Shown here one piece after another: positions 51,357 through 61,160 of a stretch of 64,000 bases of DNA. How positions within the stretch are numbered: the first letter of the stretch is position 1; every line of letters starts with the position of its first letter. The notes beneath the pieces were generated by a model. The model searched no databases. It worked only from the letters and a program-made list of their open reading frames with translations, and was not told the origin of the DNA. The DNA is from Bacterioplanes sanyensis. Its GTDB lineage: Bacteria; Pseudomonadota; Gammaproteobacteria; Pseudomonadales; Oceanobacteraceae. The DNA is taken from the NCBI RefSeq assembly GCF_014652515.1, contig NZ_BMYY01000003.1:186001-250000 (forward strand), in the 5' to 3' direction. Position numbers and translations under genes: made by a program.

Positions 51357-52363
51357 GCGGTCTCCCTTTGTTGTGCGGTCATCACCAGCTCACGCCAGTC
51401 GAGTAATAAAGTTTCAAGGGTCAGCTGTTTATTATAGTGGCCTGCGCCGGAAGCCAGGCGGCCAACTATGGTCTGCACTTTGTCGTGCAAGGTTATCAGC
51501 TTTGTGTAGTCCAAGGTAGCTTGCTGCAGCACAGGCAACTGTTGCAGCAGCTCAATCAGCATTATTTGTTCGTCACGCGCGCCCAGCTGGGCTTTCAAAG
51601 TGTCGGCCAACACTTGCAGCCACCAGCGACAGACCTGAGCAAAATCCAGCTTCTTACTCCAGGGTTCAGCCACCTCGGCCAAACTGGTACTGCCCTGACT
51701 CCATTGGCGTAGCTGCTGCAGCCACTTTAGCAGCTGCTCGTGAGTGCCATCATTGAGCCACTGCAAAGCGGCCAGCGGCGCCCCCGGATTAAAGCGCAAA
51801 GCTTGCTGAGCCAGTTCCGTGTCGATGCCCTGTTGCTGCAACCACTGCAGCGCCTGATTGTGCTCTGGCGGTTGCAAACTGATGCGCTGACAGCGACTGC
51901 GAATGGTGGGCAATACCGAGCCGTAGCGTTGCGCTGACAACAGCAAATAGCTCTCACCGGGCGGCTCTTCTAAGGTTTTTAGCAAGGCATTGGCGGCACT
52001 GAGGTTCATGACCTCGGCGGGTTCGAGAATCACCAACTGACAAGGCGATATTTGCGGTGTTTGCGCCAGAAACTGGTTGATTCGGCGCACCGCATCAATG
52101 CGAATTTGCTGTGAATTTTCCTCCGGCGCACAGTGCAAATAATCTGGATGATTACCCGCCCGCCATAAATGACAGCTGTGACATTCATTGCAAGGCCCAG
52201 AAGAATGTGGCTGGCGACACAGCAGCCACTGCGCCAGCTGTGACATCAGCTCATGCTTGCCGATGCCGGCCAAGCCCGTCAGCATCATCGCATGGGGCAG
52301 ACCGGCGCCGGCGTTGCGCTCAACCAGCCCCTGCCAGACCTCACCCTGCCAAGGCAAGATCAT
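51353..52363 (-). CDS. holB: DNA polymerase III subunit delta'
   Basis: The 336-residue clamp-loader subunit has a Walker-A-like loop (GLAGIGKHELM), a four-Cys zinc site (CRQPHSSGPCNECHSC, about residues 49-64), and LLKTLEEPPGESYLLL with the SRC-type sensor motif IRSRCQRI. It helps load the sliding clamp. It overlaps tmk and pilZ by ATGA. Confidence 0.92.
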   Translation of the reverse strand: MILPWQGEVWQGLVERNAGAGLPHAMMLTGLAGIGKHELMSQLAQWLLCRQPHSSGPCNECHSCHLWRAGNHPDYLHCAPEENSQQIRIDAVRRINQFLAQTPQISPCQLVILEPAEVMNLSAANALLKTLEEPPGESYLLLSAQRYGSVLPTIRSRCQRISLQPPEHNQALQWLQQQGIDTELAQQALRFNPGAPLAALQWLNDGTHEQLLKWLQQLRQWSQGSTSLAEVAEPWSKKLDFAQVCRWWLQVLADTLKAQLGARDEQIMLIELLQQLPVLQQATLDYTKLITLHDKVQTIVGRLASGAGHYNKQLTLETLLLDWRELVMTAQQRETA

Positions 52364-52998
52364 AAACTGGGCTCCAGTGTTTTAATCGCCTGCACGATGG
52401 CTTGCTGCACACCGGGCAACGCTTGGTTGGCATCGATCGCAACGATCCTAGCGTGTTCACGCGCCAGCGCTTCAAAGCCCTGCTCGACGCGCTGAAAGAA
52501 AGCGTCCTGCTCGGCTTCGAAGCGATCCGTGACTTCGGCACGCCCTGATGCACGCGCTCGCCCCACCGCCAAAGGCGCCTTTAACCACAAGGTTAAATCC
52601 GGCTCCAGCGAGCCTTGCACCAAACGTTTTAATTGCTCAATCATGCTGAGATCAACACCTCGCCCATAGCCTTGATAGGCCAATGTTGAGTCGCTAAAGC
52701 GATCGCACAACACCCATTTGCCAGCCGCCAACGCCGGTTTAATCAAACCTTGCAAGTGCTGGGCACGCGCGGCGAACATCAGCAGCAGCTCGGCCAAATC
52801 ATCCATTGGCTCATCGTGGTGCGCTTTTAGCAGCTGGTCTCGAATCAGCTCAGCGATCTCGGTGCCGCCAGGCTCACGGGTGGTGACGACTTCGTGCCCA
52901 TGTTGGCGCAACCAATCGGCGAGAAACTGAATATTGGTGGTCTTACCCACACCTTCACCGCCTTCGAAAGTGATAAAGCGCCCTGCGCTGGGGGTCAT
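52360..52998 (-). CDS. tmk: Thymidylate kinase
   Basis: The 212-residue kinase phosphorylates dTMP to dTDP. The P-loop GGEGVGKTT is at residues 13-21, with the substrate-binding REPGGTEIAE and CDRFSDSTLAYQG motifs. The start at 52998 is supported by AGGAG 10 nt upstream and by the family N-terminus (GRFITFEG). The ATG lies 1 bp beyond the mltG stop. Confidence 0.94.
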   Translation of the reverse strand: MTPSAGRFITFEGGEGVGKTTNIQFLADWLRQHGHEVVTTREPGGTEIAELIRDQLLKAHHDEPMDDLAELLLMFAARAQHLQGLIKPALAAGKWVLCDRFSDSTLAYQGYGRGVDLSMIEQLKRLVQGSLEPDLTLWLKAPLAVGRARASGRAEVTDRFEAEQDAFFQRVEQGFEALAREHARIVAIDANQALPGVQQAIVQAIKTLEPSL

Positions 52999-52999
52999 G

Positions 53000-54085
53000 C
53001 TAGTTGTTCTCCTGCGGTGCCGGACTGGAGCGATAATCATCGCGCCGACTAAGAATCTGATATTGGCGCACGGCGCGATTGTGCTGCTCCAACGTATCGG
53101 AGAACACATGACTGCCATCGCCTTTGGCAACAAAATACAACGCGCTACCTGCCTTAGGCTGCACGGCTGCCAGCAGCGCTTCTCTGCCTGCTAGCGCAAT
53201 GGGGGTGGGTGGCAAACCGCCGTGACGATAACTGTTGTAAGGGTTGCTTTGATCATTTAAGTGGCGGCGCCGTAAGTTGCCATCAAAGCCTTCTCCCAAG
53301 CCATAGATCACTGTGGGGTCGGTTTGCAAACGCATGCCTTTGTTTAGCCGGCGTACAAACACCCCGGCGATCTGCGGCCGCTCGTGGGCGACGCCGGTTT
53401 CTTTTTCCACAATCGACGCCAGAATCAAGGCTTGGTATGGGTTCTTTAGCGGCAAATCTGGATCACGCTGCTGCCACGCTTGTTGCAGTTCCGCCTCTAA
53501 GCGCCGATGCGCCTGCCGCAACAAGCGGCTGACCTTTTCGCCACTGGGGTACACATAGGTATCTGGGTACAACAGCCCCTCAGCACTGCCTTGAATCTCC
53601 AACAACTCGGCTACGCCCTGCGGGGTTAGCGGTTGCACGTCTTGATCCAGATGAGGGGCATTGGCCAACACCTGTAACGCATCACGCAGGGTTTTGCCTT
53701 CAATCAGGGTTAGGCGATACATCACAGGCTGCGCCTGTTCGAGCAGCGTCAACAGCTCTGCACCGGTAACGCCAGCGGGCACATCAAACTCGCCGACTCT
53801 CAGCACCCGCTCTTTATCCAACAAACGCGCTTGCAACCGCAACAATGCCGCCGATGGCAACCAGCCATCGGCCTGCCATTGCCGACTTTTGGCCGCGAGG
53901 GTATCGCCACTTTGAATGGTGATGCGCACGGGCTCTGAGTTGGTGCTGGGCACAAACCAGGCTGCCAAGGCCAGACCGACGATCAAGACGGTCAGCGCTA
54001 GAAAGATATAGCGCAACGATGAGGTCGAACCCGGTGAGCGCTGAGTGTTTTTCGATTGCGCGTGAGAAGTGTCAGAGCGAGCCAC
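53000..54085 (-). CDS. mltG: MltG, endolytic murein transglycosylase
   Basis: MltG cleaves nascent peptidoglycan strands and sets glycan length. The 361-residue protein has a membrane helix near residues 27-47 and a YceG domain with the catalytic Glu in ASIVEKETGVAHERPQIAGVF, followed by LQTDPTVIYGLG and NPYNSYRHGGLPPTPI. It starts at GTG with only a weak ribosome-binding site. Confidence 0.93.
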   Translation of the reverse strand: MARSDTSHAQSKNTQRSPGSTSSLRYIFLALTVLIVGLALAAWFVPSTNSEPVRITIQSGDTLAAKSRQWQADGWLPSAALLRLQARLLDKERVLRVGEFDVPAGVTGAELLTLLEQAQPVMYRLTLIEGKTLRDALQVLANAPHLDQDVQPLTPQGVAELLEIQGSAEGLLYPDTYVYPSGEKVSRLLRQAHRRLEAELQQAWQQRDPDLPLKNPYQALILASIVEKETGVAHERPQIAGVFVRRLNKGMRLQTDPTVIYGLGEGFDGNLRRRHLNDQSNPYNSYRHGGLPPTPIALAGREALLAAVQPKAGSALYFVAKGDGSHVFSDTLEQHNRAVRQYQILSRRDDYRSSPAPQENN

Positions 54086-54112
54086 AGTTAATCCGCTGTT
54101 AGCATAAAAAAG

Positions 54113-54937
54113 TCAGGATACCGGATTCAGCCGGCCAGAAAACAACTGTTGTAACTGCGATTGCCAGTCTGTGATCTGAGTCAGCTGTGACATGGGCAAA
54201 TTGATATCGTCAATCCGCGACACTGGCACCAGCCCACGCACGGCATTACTGACGAACACAGTGTCCAGCGCCGCCAATTGCGAGCGGTGAATTTTGGTCA
54301 CCTCAATTGGCGCTTGCTGCAGCAACCACTGTCGAACGACACCGTTCACGCCACACGAAGTCAGATCTGGCGTCTGCCAGCGGCCATCGACATAGGCAAA
54401 CACATTGCCACAACTGCTTTCGATCAGCTGTTCATCGCCATCGAGCATCAGGCAGTCATCCCAGCAACGCGCCAAACGACCACGCGCCAGCACCTGTTCG
54501 AGTCGATTTAAGTGCTTAATGCCAGCCAGCAAAGGCTGGTGACTCAAGCGCACATCACTGACCGTCATCACTTGCGGTGCAGACGGCCAATCGGGCACCT
54601 CGAACGCTTGCAACATCACCAGTGGCTGCATGTCGGCATGGTAGCCATAGCCTCGACCACCACCGCCGCGGCTGACCAACAACTTAAGGCCGCTATTGTG
54701 CCGGCCTTGGCCTTCAAAATGCGCCAAGGCTTGCTCGATTTGAGCCAAGGTATCGATGGGAAAATCCAACGCCACCAAACCACGCTGCAACCGCTGCCGA
54801 TGCAAAGGCCACAGCGGCAGCGAGCCGTTATCGGCGCGGCGCATGGTTTCAAACAGACCGTCACCGAATTGCGCCGCACGATGATTGTCGGGCGCGGCCA
54901 CCGGGCTGCCGGCGCAGTACCATTGCAACTCAGGCAT
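54113..54937 (-). CDS. pabC: 4-amino-4-deoxychorismate lyase
   Basis: The 274-residue PLP enzyme releases pyruvate and p-aminobenzoate for folate synthesis. The class IV aminotransferase fold is visible: FGDGLFETMR, the likely PLP Lys in LAGIKHLNRLEQVLAR, SSCGNVFAYVDG, and FVSNAVRGLVPV. The ATG at 54937 has GAGG 5 nt upstream; earlier in-frame starts lie within the fabF end. Confidence 0.9.
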   Translation of the reverse strand: MPELQWYCAGSPVAAPDNHRAAQFGDGLFETMRRADNGSLPLWPLHRQRLQRGLVALDFPIDTLAQIEQALAHFEGQGRHNSGLKLLVSRGGGGRGYGYHADMQPLVMLQAFEVPDWPSAPQVMTVSDVRLSHQPLLAGIKHLNRLEQVLARGRLARCWDDCLMLDGDEQLIESSCGNVFAYVDGRWQTPDLTSCGVNGVVRQWLLQQAPIEVTKIHRSQLAALDTVFVSNAVRGLVPVSRIDDINLPMSQLTQITDWQSQLQQLFSGRLNPVS

Positions 54938-54944
54938 GATCGCC

Positions 54945-56186
54945 TCAGCCATCAAAGCGCTTCAGTAACAAGCTGCCATTGGTACCACCAAAACCAAAGG
55001 AGTTGGAAATGGCAGCACGAATCGGCATAGAACGCGCCTGATGCGGCACGTAGTCCAGATCACAGCCGTCGTCTGGCGCGTCCAAGTTAATGGTCGGCGG
55101 CGCCACGCTGTCGACAATGGCCAGAGTGGTGATCAAAGCCTCCAACGCACCCGCCGCACCCAGCAAGTGGCCGGTCATAGATTTGGTCGACGACACCGCC
55201 AATTGATCGGCGTGCTCGCCAAACACCGCGCGAATGGCTTTGGTTTCTGCGACATCGCCTACCAAAGTTGAAGTGCCATGGGCATTGATGTAGTCGATGT
55301 CTTCCGCCTTCATGCCAGCATCATTCAAGGCGTTGAGCATGGCATCGCGCGCACCCGCACCATCTTCGGGCGGGCTGGTAATGTGGTGCGCGTCGTCACT
55401 CATGCCTAAGCCTGCCACCTCGGCATAAATACGCGCACCGCGCGCTTGGGCATGCTCTAACGATTCCAGCACCAATACCGCAGCACCGTCACCCAGGACA
55501 AAACCATCACGGTCTTTATCCCATGGGCGGCTGGCTTTTTCTGGCTCATCATTGCGAGTGCTCATGGCGCGTGCGGCGGCAAAGCCGGCCATCCCTAAGG
55601 GCGATGAGCCTTTTTCGGCACCACCGGCGAGCATGACATCGGCATCGCCGTAAGCAATGGTGCGCGCGGCATAGCCGATGTTATGCGTGCCCGTGGTACA
55701 GGCCGTGGTGATGGCGAAGTTGGGGCCGCGAAAACCGTGGCGAATGGCAATATTGCCCGACGCCATGTTGATCACGGAGCCGGGAATCAAAAACGGCGAT
55801 ACGCGCCGCGCACCGCTTTTTAATAATTGGTCGTAATTCTGCTCAATGGTGCTTAAGCCGCCAATGCCAGACCCAACTGCCACGCCGATGCGATCGTAAT
55901 TCAGGGCATCGTTCAACTGCGCGTCACTGACAGCTTGTTCCGCCGCCACCAAGGCATATTGCAAGAACAAATCCACCTTGCGCGCTTCTTTCGGCGACAT
56001 CACGGCACTGACGTCAAAGTCTTTCACCATGCCGCCAATGCGGGTGGCAAAGCCCTCGGTATCGAAATGGTCAATGACACCAATGCCACTGTTGCCCTGA
56101 CGGACGGCATCCCAGGTGTCCTGTGTATTGAGGCCCAGTGGGTTAACTGTGCCCAGGCCGGTAATCACGACACGTCGTTTACTCAT
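54945..56186 (-). CDS. fabF: 3-oxoacyl-ACP synthase II
   Basis: FabF condenses malonyl-ACP with acyl-ACP during chain elongation. The 413-residue protein has catalytic Cys163 ([11 protein letters not shown]), His near 303 (NAHGTST) and His near 340 ([12 protein letters not shown]). The start [10 protein letters not shown] is typical. A terminator lies between acpP and fabF, so its transcription may be partly independent or by read-through. Confidence 0.95.
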   Translation of the reverse strand: MSKRRVVITGLGTVNPLGLNTQDTWDAVRQGNSGIGVIDHFDTEGFATRIGGMVKDFDVSAVMSPKEARKVDLFLQYALVAAEQAVSDAQLNDALNYDRIGVAVGSGIGGLSTIEQNYDQLLKSGARRVSPFLIPGSVINMASGNIAIRHGFRGPNFAITTACTTGTHNIGYAARTIAYGDADVMLAGGAEKGSSPLGMAGFAAARAMSTRNDEPEKASRPWDKDRDGFVLGDGAAVLVLESLEHAQARGARIYAEVAGLGMSDDAHHITSPPEDGAGARDAMLNALNDAGMKAEDIDYINAHGTSTLVGDVAETKAIRAVFGEHADQLAVSSTKSMTGHLLGAAGALEALITTLAIVDSVAPPTINLDAPDDGCDLDYVPHQARSMPIRAAISNSFGFGGTNGSLLLKRFDG

Positions 56187-56243
56187 AGCACCTATTCGCA
56201 GTGAATTTCTTGTAGCCCGCCGGATCAATGCAGACGACGGGCA

Positions 56244-56274
56244 TAAAAAAAGCCGCGTCCGAAGAGGCGGCTTT
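56244..56274 (-). terminator. Rho-independent terminator or attenuator after acpP
   Basis: On the - strand, AAAGCCGC and GCGGCTTT pair around a 10-nt loop and are followed by a T-run. It lies directly after acpP and may favour high acpP transcript over downstream fabF. Confidence 0.8.
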
Positions 56275-56289
56275 CGAACATCGCGAATC

Positions 56290-56523
56290 TTACAGATTGG
56301 CGATGATGTAGTCGATGGCTTCCTGAACGGTAGTCAGCTTCTCAGCGTCCTCATCCGGAATCTCGGTTTCGAATTCTTCTTCCAGAGCCATAACCAGCTC
56401 GACGGTGTCCAGTGAGTCAGCGCCCAAATCATCAACAAATGAAGAGGCGGCTTTTACATCCTCTTCTTTAACACCCAGCTGCTCACAAACAATCTTTTTA
56501 ACGCGTTCTTCAATGTTACTCAT
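56290..56523 (-). CDS. acpP: Acyl carrier protein
   Basis: The 77-residue acidic protein carries growing acyl chains on a 4'-phosphopantetheine attached to Ser37 in [20 protein letters not shown]. It is almost identical in layout to E. coli AcpP. It lies between fabG and fabF, the usual order. Confidence 0.98.
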   Translation of the reverse strand: MSNIEERVKKIVCEQLGVKEEDVKAASSFVDDLGADSLDTVELVMALEEEFETEIPDEDAEKLTTVQEAIDYIIANL

Positions 56524-56569
56524 GGTTAGTTCCTACCGTTTCAGTTTTTCCTGAGGGTCAGTAATGACC

Positions 56570-57310
56570 TCACCCCATATTCATGCCGCCATTCACATGA
56601 ATGGTCTGGCCTGTTACGTACTGTGCGTCATCACCGGCCAGAAACGCCACGGCGGCGGCGATATCATCGACCTGACCGAAGCGCTTCATCGGAATCGACG
56701 CTAGGATGGCCTCTTTTTGCCCGTCAGGCAAGACATCGGTCATATCCGTTTGAATAAATCCTGGCGCGACACAATTGACGCGAATATTACGGCTTGCGAC
56801 CTCTTGTGCCAATGAGCGCGAAAAGCCCTCAAGACCAGCTTTGGCCGCCGCATAGTTGGTTTGTCCGGCATTGCCCGTGGTGCCAATGATCGAACTGATG
56901 TTAATAATCGAGCCGTGCTTTTGCTTGATCATCGCTTTTGACAAAGCTTTGCAGACTCGAAAAACACCGCTCAAATTGGTGTTGATCACCGCCTGCCAAT
57001 CATCTTCACTTAGCCGCAAAAATAAATTATCACGGGTCACGCCAGCGTTGTTCACCACCACTGACGGCGTGCCAAAATCTGCCAACAGCTGCTTCAAGGC
57101 GCCATCGGTTTGCTCAGCATCGGCGATATTTAATACCAAAGCATCGTTATCGGCAGACAGCGCCTGCAGTTGCTGGCGTATTTTGTCAGCACCGCTGTCG
57201 CTAGTCGCGGTACCAATGACTCGGTAGCCCTGCTGCGCCAGCTTGGCCGCAATGGCAGCGCCAATACCGCGTGACGCGCCGGTTACCAGCGCTAAAGCTT
57301 TCTCACTCAT
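56570..57310 (-). CDS. fabG: 3-oxoacyl-ACP reductase
   Basis: The 246-residue short-chain dehydrogenase reduces 3-oxoacyl-ACP with NADPH. TGASRGIG (10-17) binds the cofactor; catalytic residues are Ser140, Tyr153 and Lys157 (NYAAAKAGLEGF). It overlaps fabD by ATGA. It is distinct from the PhaB homologue at 36 kb. Confidence 0.95.
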   Translation of the reverse strand: MSEKALALVTGASRGIGAAIAAKLAQQGYRVIGTATSDSGADKIRQQLQALSADNDALVLNIADAEQTDGALKQLLADFGTPSVVVNNAGVTRDNLFLRLSEDDWQAVINTNLSGVFRVCKALSKAMIKQKHGSIINISSIIGTTGNAGQTNYAAAKAGLEGFSRSLAQEVASRNIRVNCVAPGFIQTDMTDVLPDGQKEAILASIPMKRFGQVDDIAAAVAFLAGDDAQYVTGQTIHVNGGMNMG

Positions 57311-58248
57311 GAAGCCCCCTGTATCGCTGCCAACGCATCCGTAAACGAGGCAACATCCAATGTATTTTTAGTGGTCAGCGTTTTATCAATGCGCTTATTT
57401 AAACCGGCCAGTACTTTGCCGGGGCCAAATTCAACCGCCAACTCACCTTGAGCACGACATGCTTGCACCGCGCCGGTCCAGTTCACCGGGCTGTACAGCT
57501 GCGCCAGCAATTTAGCTGGAATATCCGCAGCCGCTGCAGGTGCATTATCAACGTTGTGATACACCGCAAATTTTGGCTGCTGCCAGCTCACCGCGTTTAG
57601 CTCAGCTTCAAACTCAGCGGCTGCCGCTTTCATTAAACTTGAATGAAAAGGACCACTCACGGCCAATGGCAGCGCACGCTTAGCGCCCATTTCCTTTGCT
57701 GCAGCTACCGCCGCTTCGATACCCGTGGTTTCGCCAGCAATAACGATTTGACCGGGCGCATTAAAATTTGCAGGCTCGACGACGCCCTGCTCCGCCACTT
57801 GTTGGCATAGCTCTTGAATTTGCTCTTCTGACAACCCCAAGACAGCCGCCATACCACCCTGACCAGCCGGCACAGCGGCATCCATCAGCTGACCGCGGCG
57901 CTTTACCAGCTTCACCGCCGTGGCAAAATCCACGGCTTCACTCGCCACCAGCGCACTGTACTCACCTAATGAGTGGCCTGCGGCGGCCACCGCCGTCAAA
58001 CCCGGCTGTTGCTGCTGCATCAAACGCCACAATGCCACACTGGCCGTCAACAAGGCTGGCTGGGTGTTGTAGGTCAGATTCAGCGTCTCGGCTGGGCCTT
58101 GCTGAGACAAAGCCCACAAGTCTAAATCAATGGCAGCTGAGGCCTCGGCAAAGGTGTCTGCAATAATTGAGTGCTGCTCGGCCAGCTCGGCCAACATGCC
58201 GACTTGCTGCGCCCCTTGGCCTGGAAAAAAAGCAATAAAATCCGTCAT
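57307..58248 (-). CDS. fabD: Malonyl-CoA:ACP transacylase
   Basis: The 313-residue enzyme loads malonyl groups onto ACP. It has the FPGQGAQQVGM start, nucleophile Ser93 in GHSLGEYSALV, and the catalytic His in VSGPFHSSLM near residue 203. It overlaps fabG and lies 135 bp after plsX. Confidence 0.95.
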   Translation of the reverse strand: MTDFIAFFPGQGAQQVGMLAELAEQHSIIADTFAEASAAIDLDLWALSQQGPAETLNLTYNTQPALLTASVALWRLMQQQQPGLTAVAAAGHSLGEYSALVASEAVDFATAVKLVKRRGQLMDAAVPAGQGGMAAVLGLSEEQIQELCQQVAEQGVVEPANFNAPGQIVIAGETTGIEAAVAAAKEMGAKRALPLAVSGPFHSSLMKAAAAEFEAELNAVSWQQPKFAVYHNVDNAPAAAADIPAKLLAQLYSPVNWTGAVQACRAQGELAVEFGPGKVLAGLNKRIDKTLTTKNTLDVASFTDALAAIQGAS

Positions 58249-58383
58249 TTAACAACCTTTTTTTGTTGCTGTTCGCCAACGCAGTACGCCAGCCACCGCG
58301 CTCATCAGCGCAGCGGGGCCCATACTATGGACGCGGATTGTTACAGTAAATGGGAATGATTGCACAAGATTATTGAGTATTTT

Positions 58384-59388
58384 TCATTGACCAGCGGTCA
58401 GCGCTTGGGCGTAACCCGCTTGTCCGCCGCGCTCAAGCTGCTGATAGACAAACTTGAGGGCATGGTGCAATGAGCGCCAATCGGAGTTGCCATGACTTTT
58501 AACCACCACGCCGCGAACACCCAGCAACAAGGCACCGGCATAGCGACTGGCGTTAAAACGACGCAATAAACGCGCAATGATCGGCCTGAGTAGAGGGTAA
58601 AAACTGCGCCCCCAAAAATGACGCTGAAACTCACGTTGAATTTGCTCCGACAGCCACGCCGCCAAACCTTCACTGGTTTTGAGCGCCACGTTGCCGACAA
58701 AGCCATCACACACCACCACATCCAACTCACCGGTATAAATGTCGGTGCCCTCACAGAAACCGACAAATTGCTCAGGCCAACGCTGACGAAAGCGCTCCGC
58801 GGCATCTCGAATAGTGTTGGTGCCTTTGCAGGCCTCCTGACCAATATTAAGCAGTGCCATGCGCTGTACTGGACGTCCTTGCAGCGCCTGCCAAGCCAAG
58901 CCCAAGGCTGCAAACTGCTCCAGCTGCTCAGCACCCGATTCTAAATTGGCGCCCAAATCAAGCATCAACACCGGACTTTGCCGGGTTGGCAAACACGCCG
59001 CCAAAGCCGGTCGCTGGTAGCCGTCGTACATACCCAGCAGCTGACGCGACATCGCCATCAGCGCACCCGTGTTGCCCACTGACAGCACAGCATCGGCCTC
59101 ACCATCGGCATGCAGTTGCAGCGCCATGGCCATACTGGAGTTTTGTTTGTGACGCAGGGCCGCAGACGGCGAATCCGTCATCGCAATGGCAACATCAGCG
59201 ACAACAAAGCGCACCTGCTCGAGATAATCGGCAAGTTGGGATTGGGCTTCGGCCTGCTGATCAGCGGTCATCACCAACAGCAAACGAAGATTTTTGGGGC
59301 GGGTTGCCAACCATTTGCGGCAGGCCTTAAACGCAACGCGGGGACCTAAGTCCCCGCCCATAACATCTACCGCGATGGTAAACATCAT
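58384..59388 (-). CDS. plsX: Phosphate acyltransferase PlsX
   Basis: PlsX makes acyl-phosphate from acyl-ACP for phospholipid synthesis. The 334-residue protein begins with the family motif IAVDVMGGDLGP and has SVGNTGALMA and LLNIGQEACKG further on. The start overlaps the rpmF stop (TAATG). There is no fabH after it, unlike E. coli but as in Pseudomonas. Confidence 0.94.
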   Translation of the reverse strand: MMFTIAVDVMGGDLGPRVAFKACRKWLATRPKNLRLLLVMTADQQAEAQSQLADYLEQVRFVVADVAIAMTDSPSAALRHKQNSSMAMALQLHADGEADAVLSVGNTGALMAMSRQLLGMYDGYQRPALAACLPTRQSPVLMLDLGANLESGAEQLEQFAALGLAWQALQGRPVQRMALLNIGQEACKGTNTIRDAAERFRQRWPEQFVGFCEGTDIYTGELDVVVCDGFVGNVALKTSEGLAAWLSEQIQREFQRHFWGRSFYPLLRPIIARLLRRFNASRYAGALLLGVRGVVVKSHGNSDWRSLHHALKFVYQQLERGGQAGYAQALTAGQ

Positions 59389-59573
59389 TAGTCGTTGCCA
59401 GTCTCCACGACTTTTTTGCCACGGTAGAAACCGTCTGGCGTTACGTGGTGACGACGATGCGTCTCACCAGTCGTTGGATCGGCAGACAGTGCAGTTACGC
59501 CACTGTCCAGAGCATCGTGAGAACGACGCATGCCGCGCTTGGAACGAGTCACTTTGTTTTTTTGAACCGCCAT
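59388..59573 (-). CDS. rpmF: Ribosomal protein bL32
   Basis: The 61-residue large-subunit protein starts [22 protein letters not shown], the classic bL32 N-terminus. The zinc-binding Cys of some bL32 proteins are absent, so it is the C- type. It is joined to plsX by a 1-bp overlap. Confidence 0.97.
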   Translation of the reverse strand: MAVQKNKVTRSKRGMRRSHDALDSGVTALSADPTTGETHRRHHVTPDGFYRGKKVVETGND

Positions 59574-59600
59574 GGTTGGCTCCTAGATGTATATCAGTCG

Positions 59601-60119
59601 CTAGTTCTTTTTTAGCTGAGCCAGCACGCTGAACGGATTCTCACGCTCAACCTCTGGCCCGACGTCCTCTTCTGGCTCGGGCTGCTTCAGCTGACATTCG
59701 TCTTCTGGATGAAGCGGAAACGGTGGCAAACTCAACAGCACTTCGTCCTCTAAAACATCCCAGAGATCAAAGTAACCGTTTTCATCTACAATCACCGGCT
59801 CCAGACGACGCGGCAATTGTTTTGCCTGATCATCACCGAAAACCAGCCCCAGCTCAAATTCGCTGCTGACCTCGAGGGATACCGGTTCCAGACAACGCTG
59901 GCACACCATTACCACCCGGGTACTGCAATCGCCTTTCAGAACGCGATGACCCTCTGCGTCTCTGAAAAACTCTAAATGGCAATCCACTGGCGCTTCAGCC
60001 TGCTCAATTGCAGCACTGACGCGAGCCAGATTTTGACCGTCGATTTTTGCGCTAAATTGTTGATTCGTATCGACTAATTTAGCCGCATCAACCCGCTTCG
60101 GAAGTTGAGCCTCTGCCAT
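59601..60119 (-). CDS. yceD: YceD-family (DUF177) protein
   Basis: The 172-residue protein belongs to the YceD family encoded before rpmF and linked to 23S rRNA metabolism. It has the paired Cys motif CQRCLEP and the ending NPFSVLAQLKKN, like E. coli YceD. The start MAEAQLPKR (60119) is chosen by family length; in-frame ATGs at 60134 and 60131 are alternatives. Confidence 0.88.
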   Translation of the reverse strand: MAEAQLPKRVDAAKLVDTNQQFSAKIDGQNLARVSAAIEQAEAPVDCHLEFFRDAEGHRVLKGDCSTRVVMVCQRCLEPVSLEVSSEFELGLVFGDDQAKQLPRRLEPVIVDENGYFDLWDVLEDEVLLSLPPFPLHPEDECQLKQPEPEEDVGPEVERENPFSVLAQLKKN

Positions 60120-60164
60120 AGTGCGCGACATCATAGGTATGCAATGGGCCTCTGTCAAAATTAT

Positions 60165-61160
60165 TTAACGCAGGGTCAGTGATTGGCTGGTCAGCATGTT
60201 GGCAAAGCCACTGCCAATGCTGGCACCAAACTGCCGAACCAACTCTTCCCACGGGTGTGGTTGATAGGTGTAATTCACCATCTCTTCGGTGCCCAGTTTA
60301 TCACGAGCCACCTGACTGCTGGATGCCAAGCCGTCGACCAGACCTAGCTCCAGTGCTTGCTCGCCCGACCACACCAGGCCGCTGAACATATCGGGGTGCG
60401 ATTTCAAACGATCCCCACGCCCTGCTTTGACCTGCTCGATAAACTGCTTATGAGTGACATCGAGCACGCTGTTCCAGAATTGTTTTTCCTCTTCATTTTC
60501 AGGAGAAAACGGGTCCAAAAACGCTTTGTGCTCACCAGCGGTGTAAAGACGGCGCTCAACGCCCAGCTTTTCCATGGCATCCACAAAACCAAAGCCAGAA
60601 CCCACCACACCAATCGAGCCAACTAAGCTGGCTTTGTCGGCGTAAATTTCGTCTGCGGCAGCAGCGATGTAGTAAGCGCCAGAGGCGCCTATATCCATAA
60701 TCACAGCATACACAGGGAAATCTGGACGGGTTTCTTTTAAACGCTTAATTTCGTCATAAACGTAACCGCTTTGCACTGGGCTGCCACCTGGGCTATTGAT
60801 GCGCAAAATGACGCCACTCGCCGCTTCGTCTTCAAAGGCTTTGCGTAGCGAGCCAACAATCAAATCGGCGCTGGCGTCTTGGTCGGCAGCGATAGGGCCA
60901 TTAACCTCAATAATTGCCGCATGCGGGCCCTCGCCCATGTCTTTCGCCACATCATCGACCGGCATGCGAATCAACCATAAAATGGCAATCAAATACAAAA
61001 AAGTAAGGGATTTAAAAAAGATCCCCCAACGACGTGCACGGCGTTGCTCGCCTTGCATGTCCATTAACACTTTTTCTATTAAGCGCCACTCTTTACTGTC
61101 ATCCGCTGGGCGAGCGCTAGGTGAGCCCTGCGCCTCGGTACGGTTATTCATATCATCCAT
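60165..61160 (-). CDS. sppA: SppA-type signal peptide peptidase (S49)
   Basis: The 331-residue inner-membrane serine protease has one membrane helix (about residues 48-65). The catalytic dyad is Ser160 (GASGAYYIA) with Lys212 (AGEHKAFLDPF), the same 52-residue spacing as in the single-domain Bacillus SppA. It degrades remnant signal peptides and membrane peptides. It overlaps the upstream HAD gene by 8 bp. Confidence 0.9.
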   Translation of the reverse strand: MDDMNNRTEAQGSPSARPADDSKEWRLIEKVLMDMQGEQRRARRWGIFFKSLTFLYLIAILWLIRMPVDDVAKDMGEGPHAAIIEVNGPIAADQDASADLIVGSLRKAFEDEAASGVILRINSPGGSPVQSGYVYDEIKRLKETRPDFPVYAVIMDIGASGAYYIAAAADEIYADKASLVGSIGVVGSGFGFVDAMEKLGVERRLYTAGEHKAFLDPFSPENEEEKQFWNSVLDVTHKQFIEQVKAGRGDRLKSHPDMFSGLVWSGEQALELGLVDGLASSSQVARDKLGTEEMVNYTYQPHPWEELVRQFGASIGSGFANMLTSQSLTLR

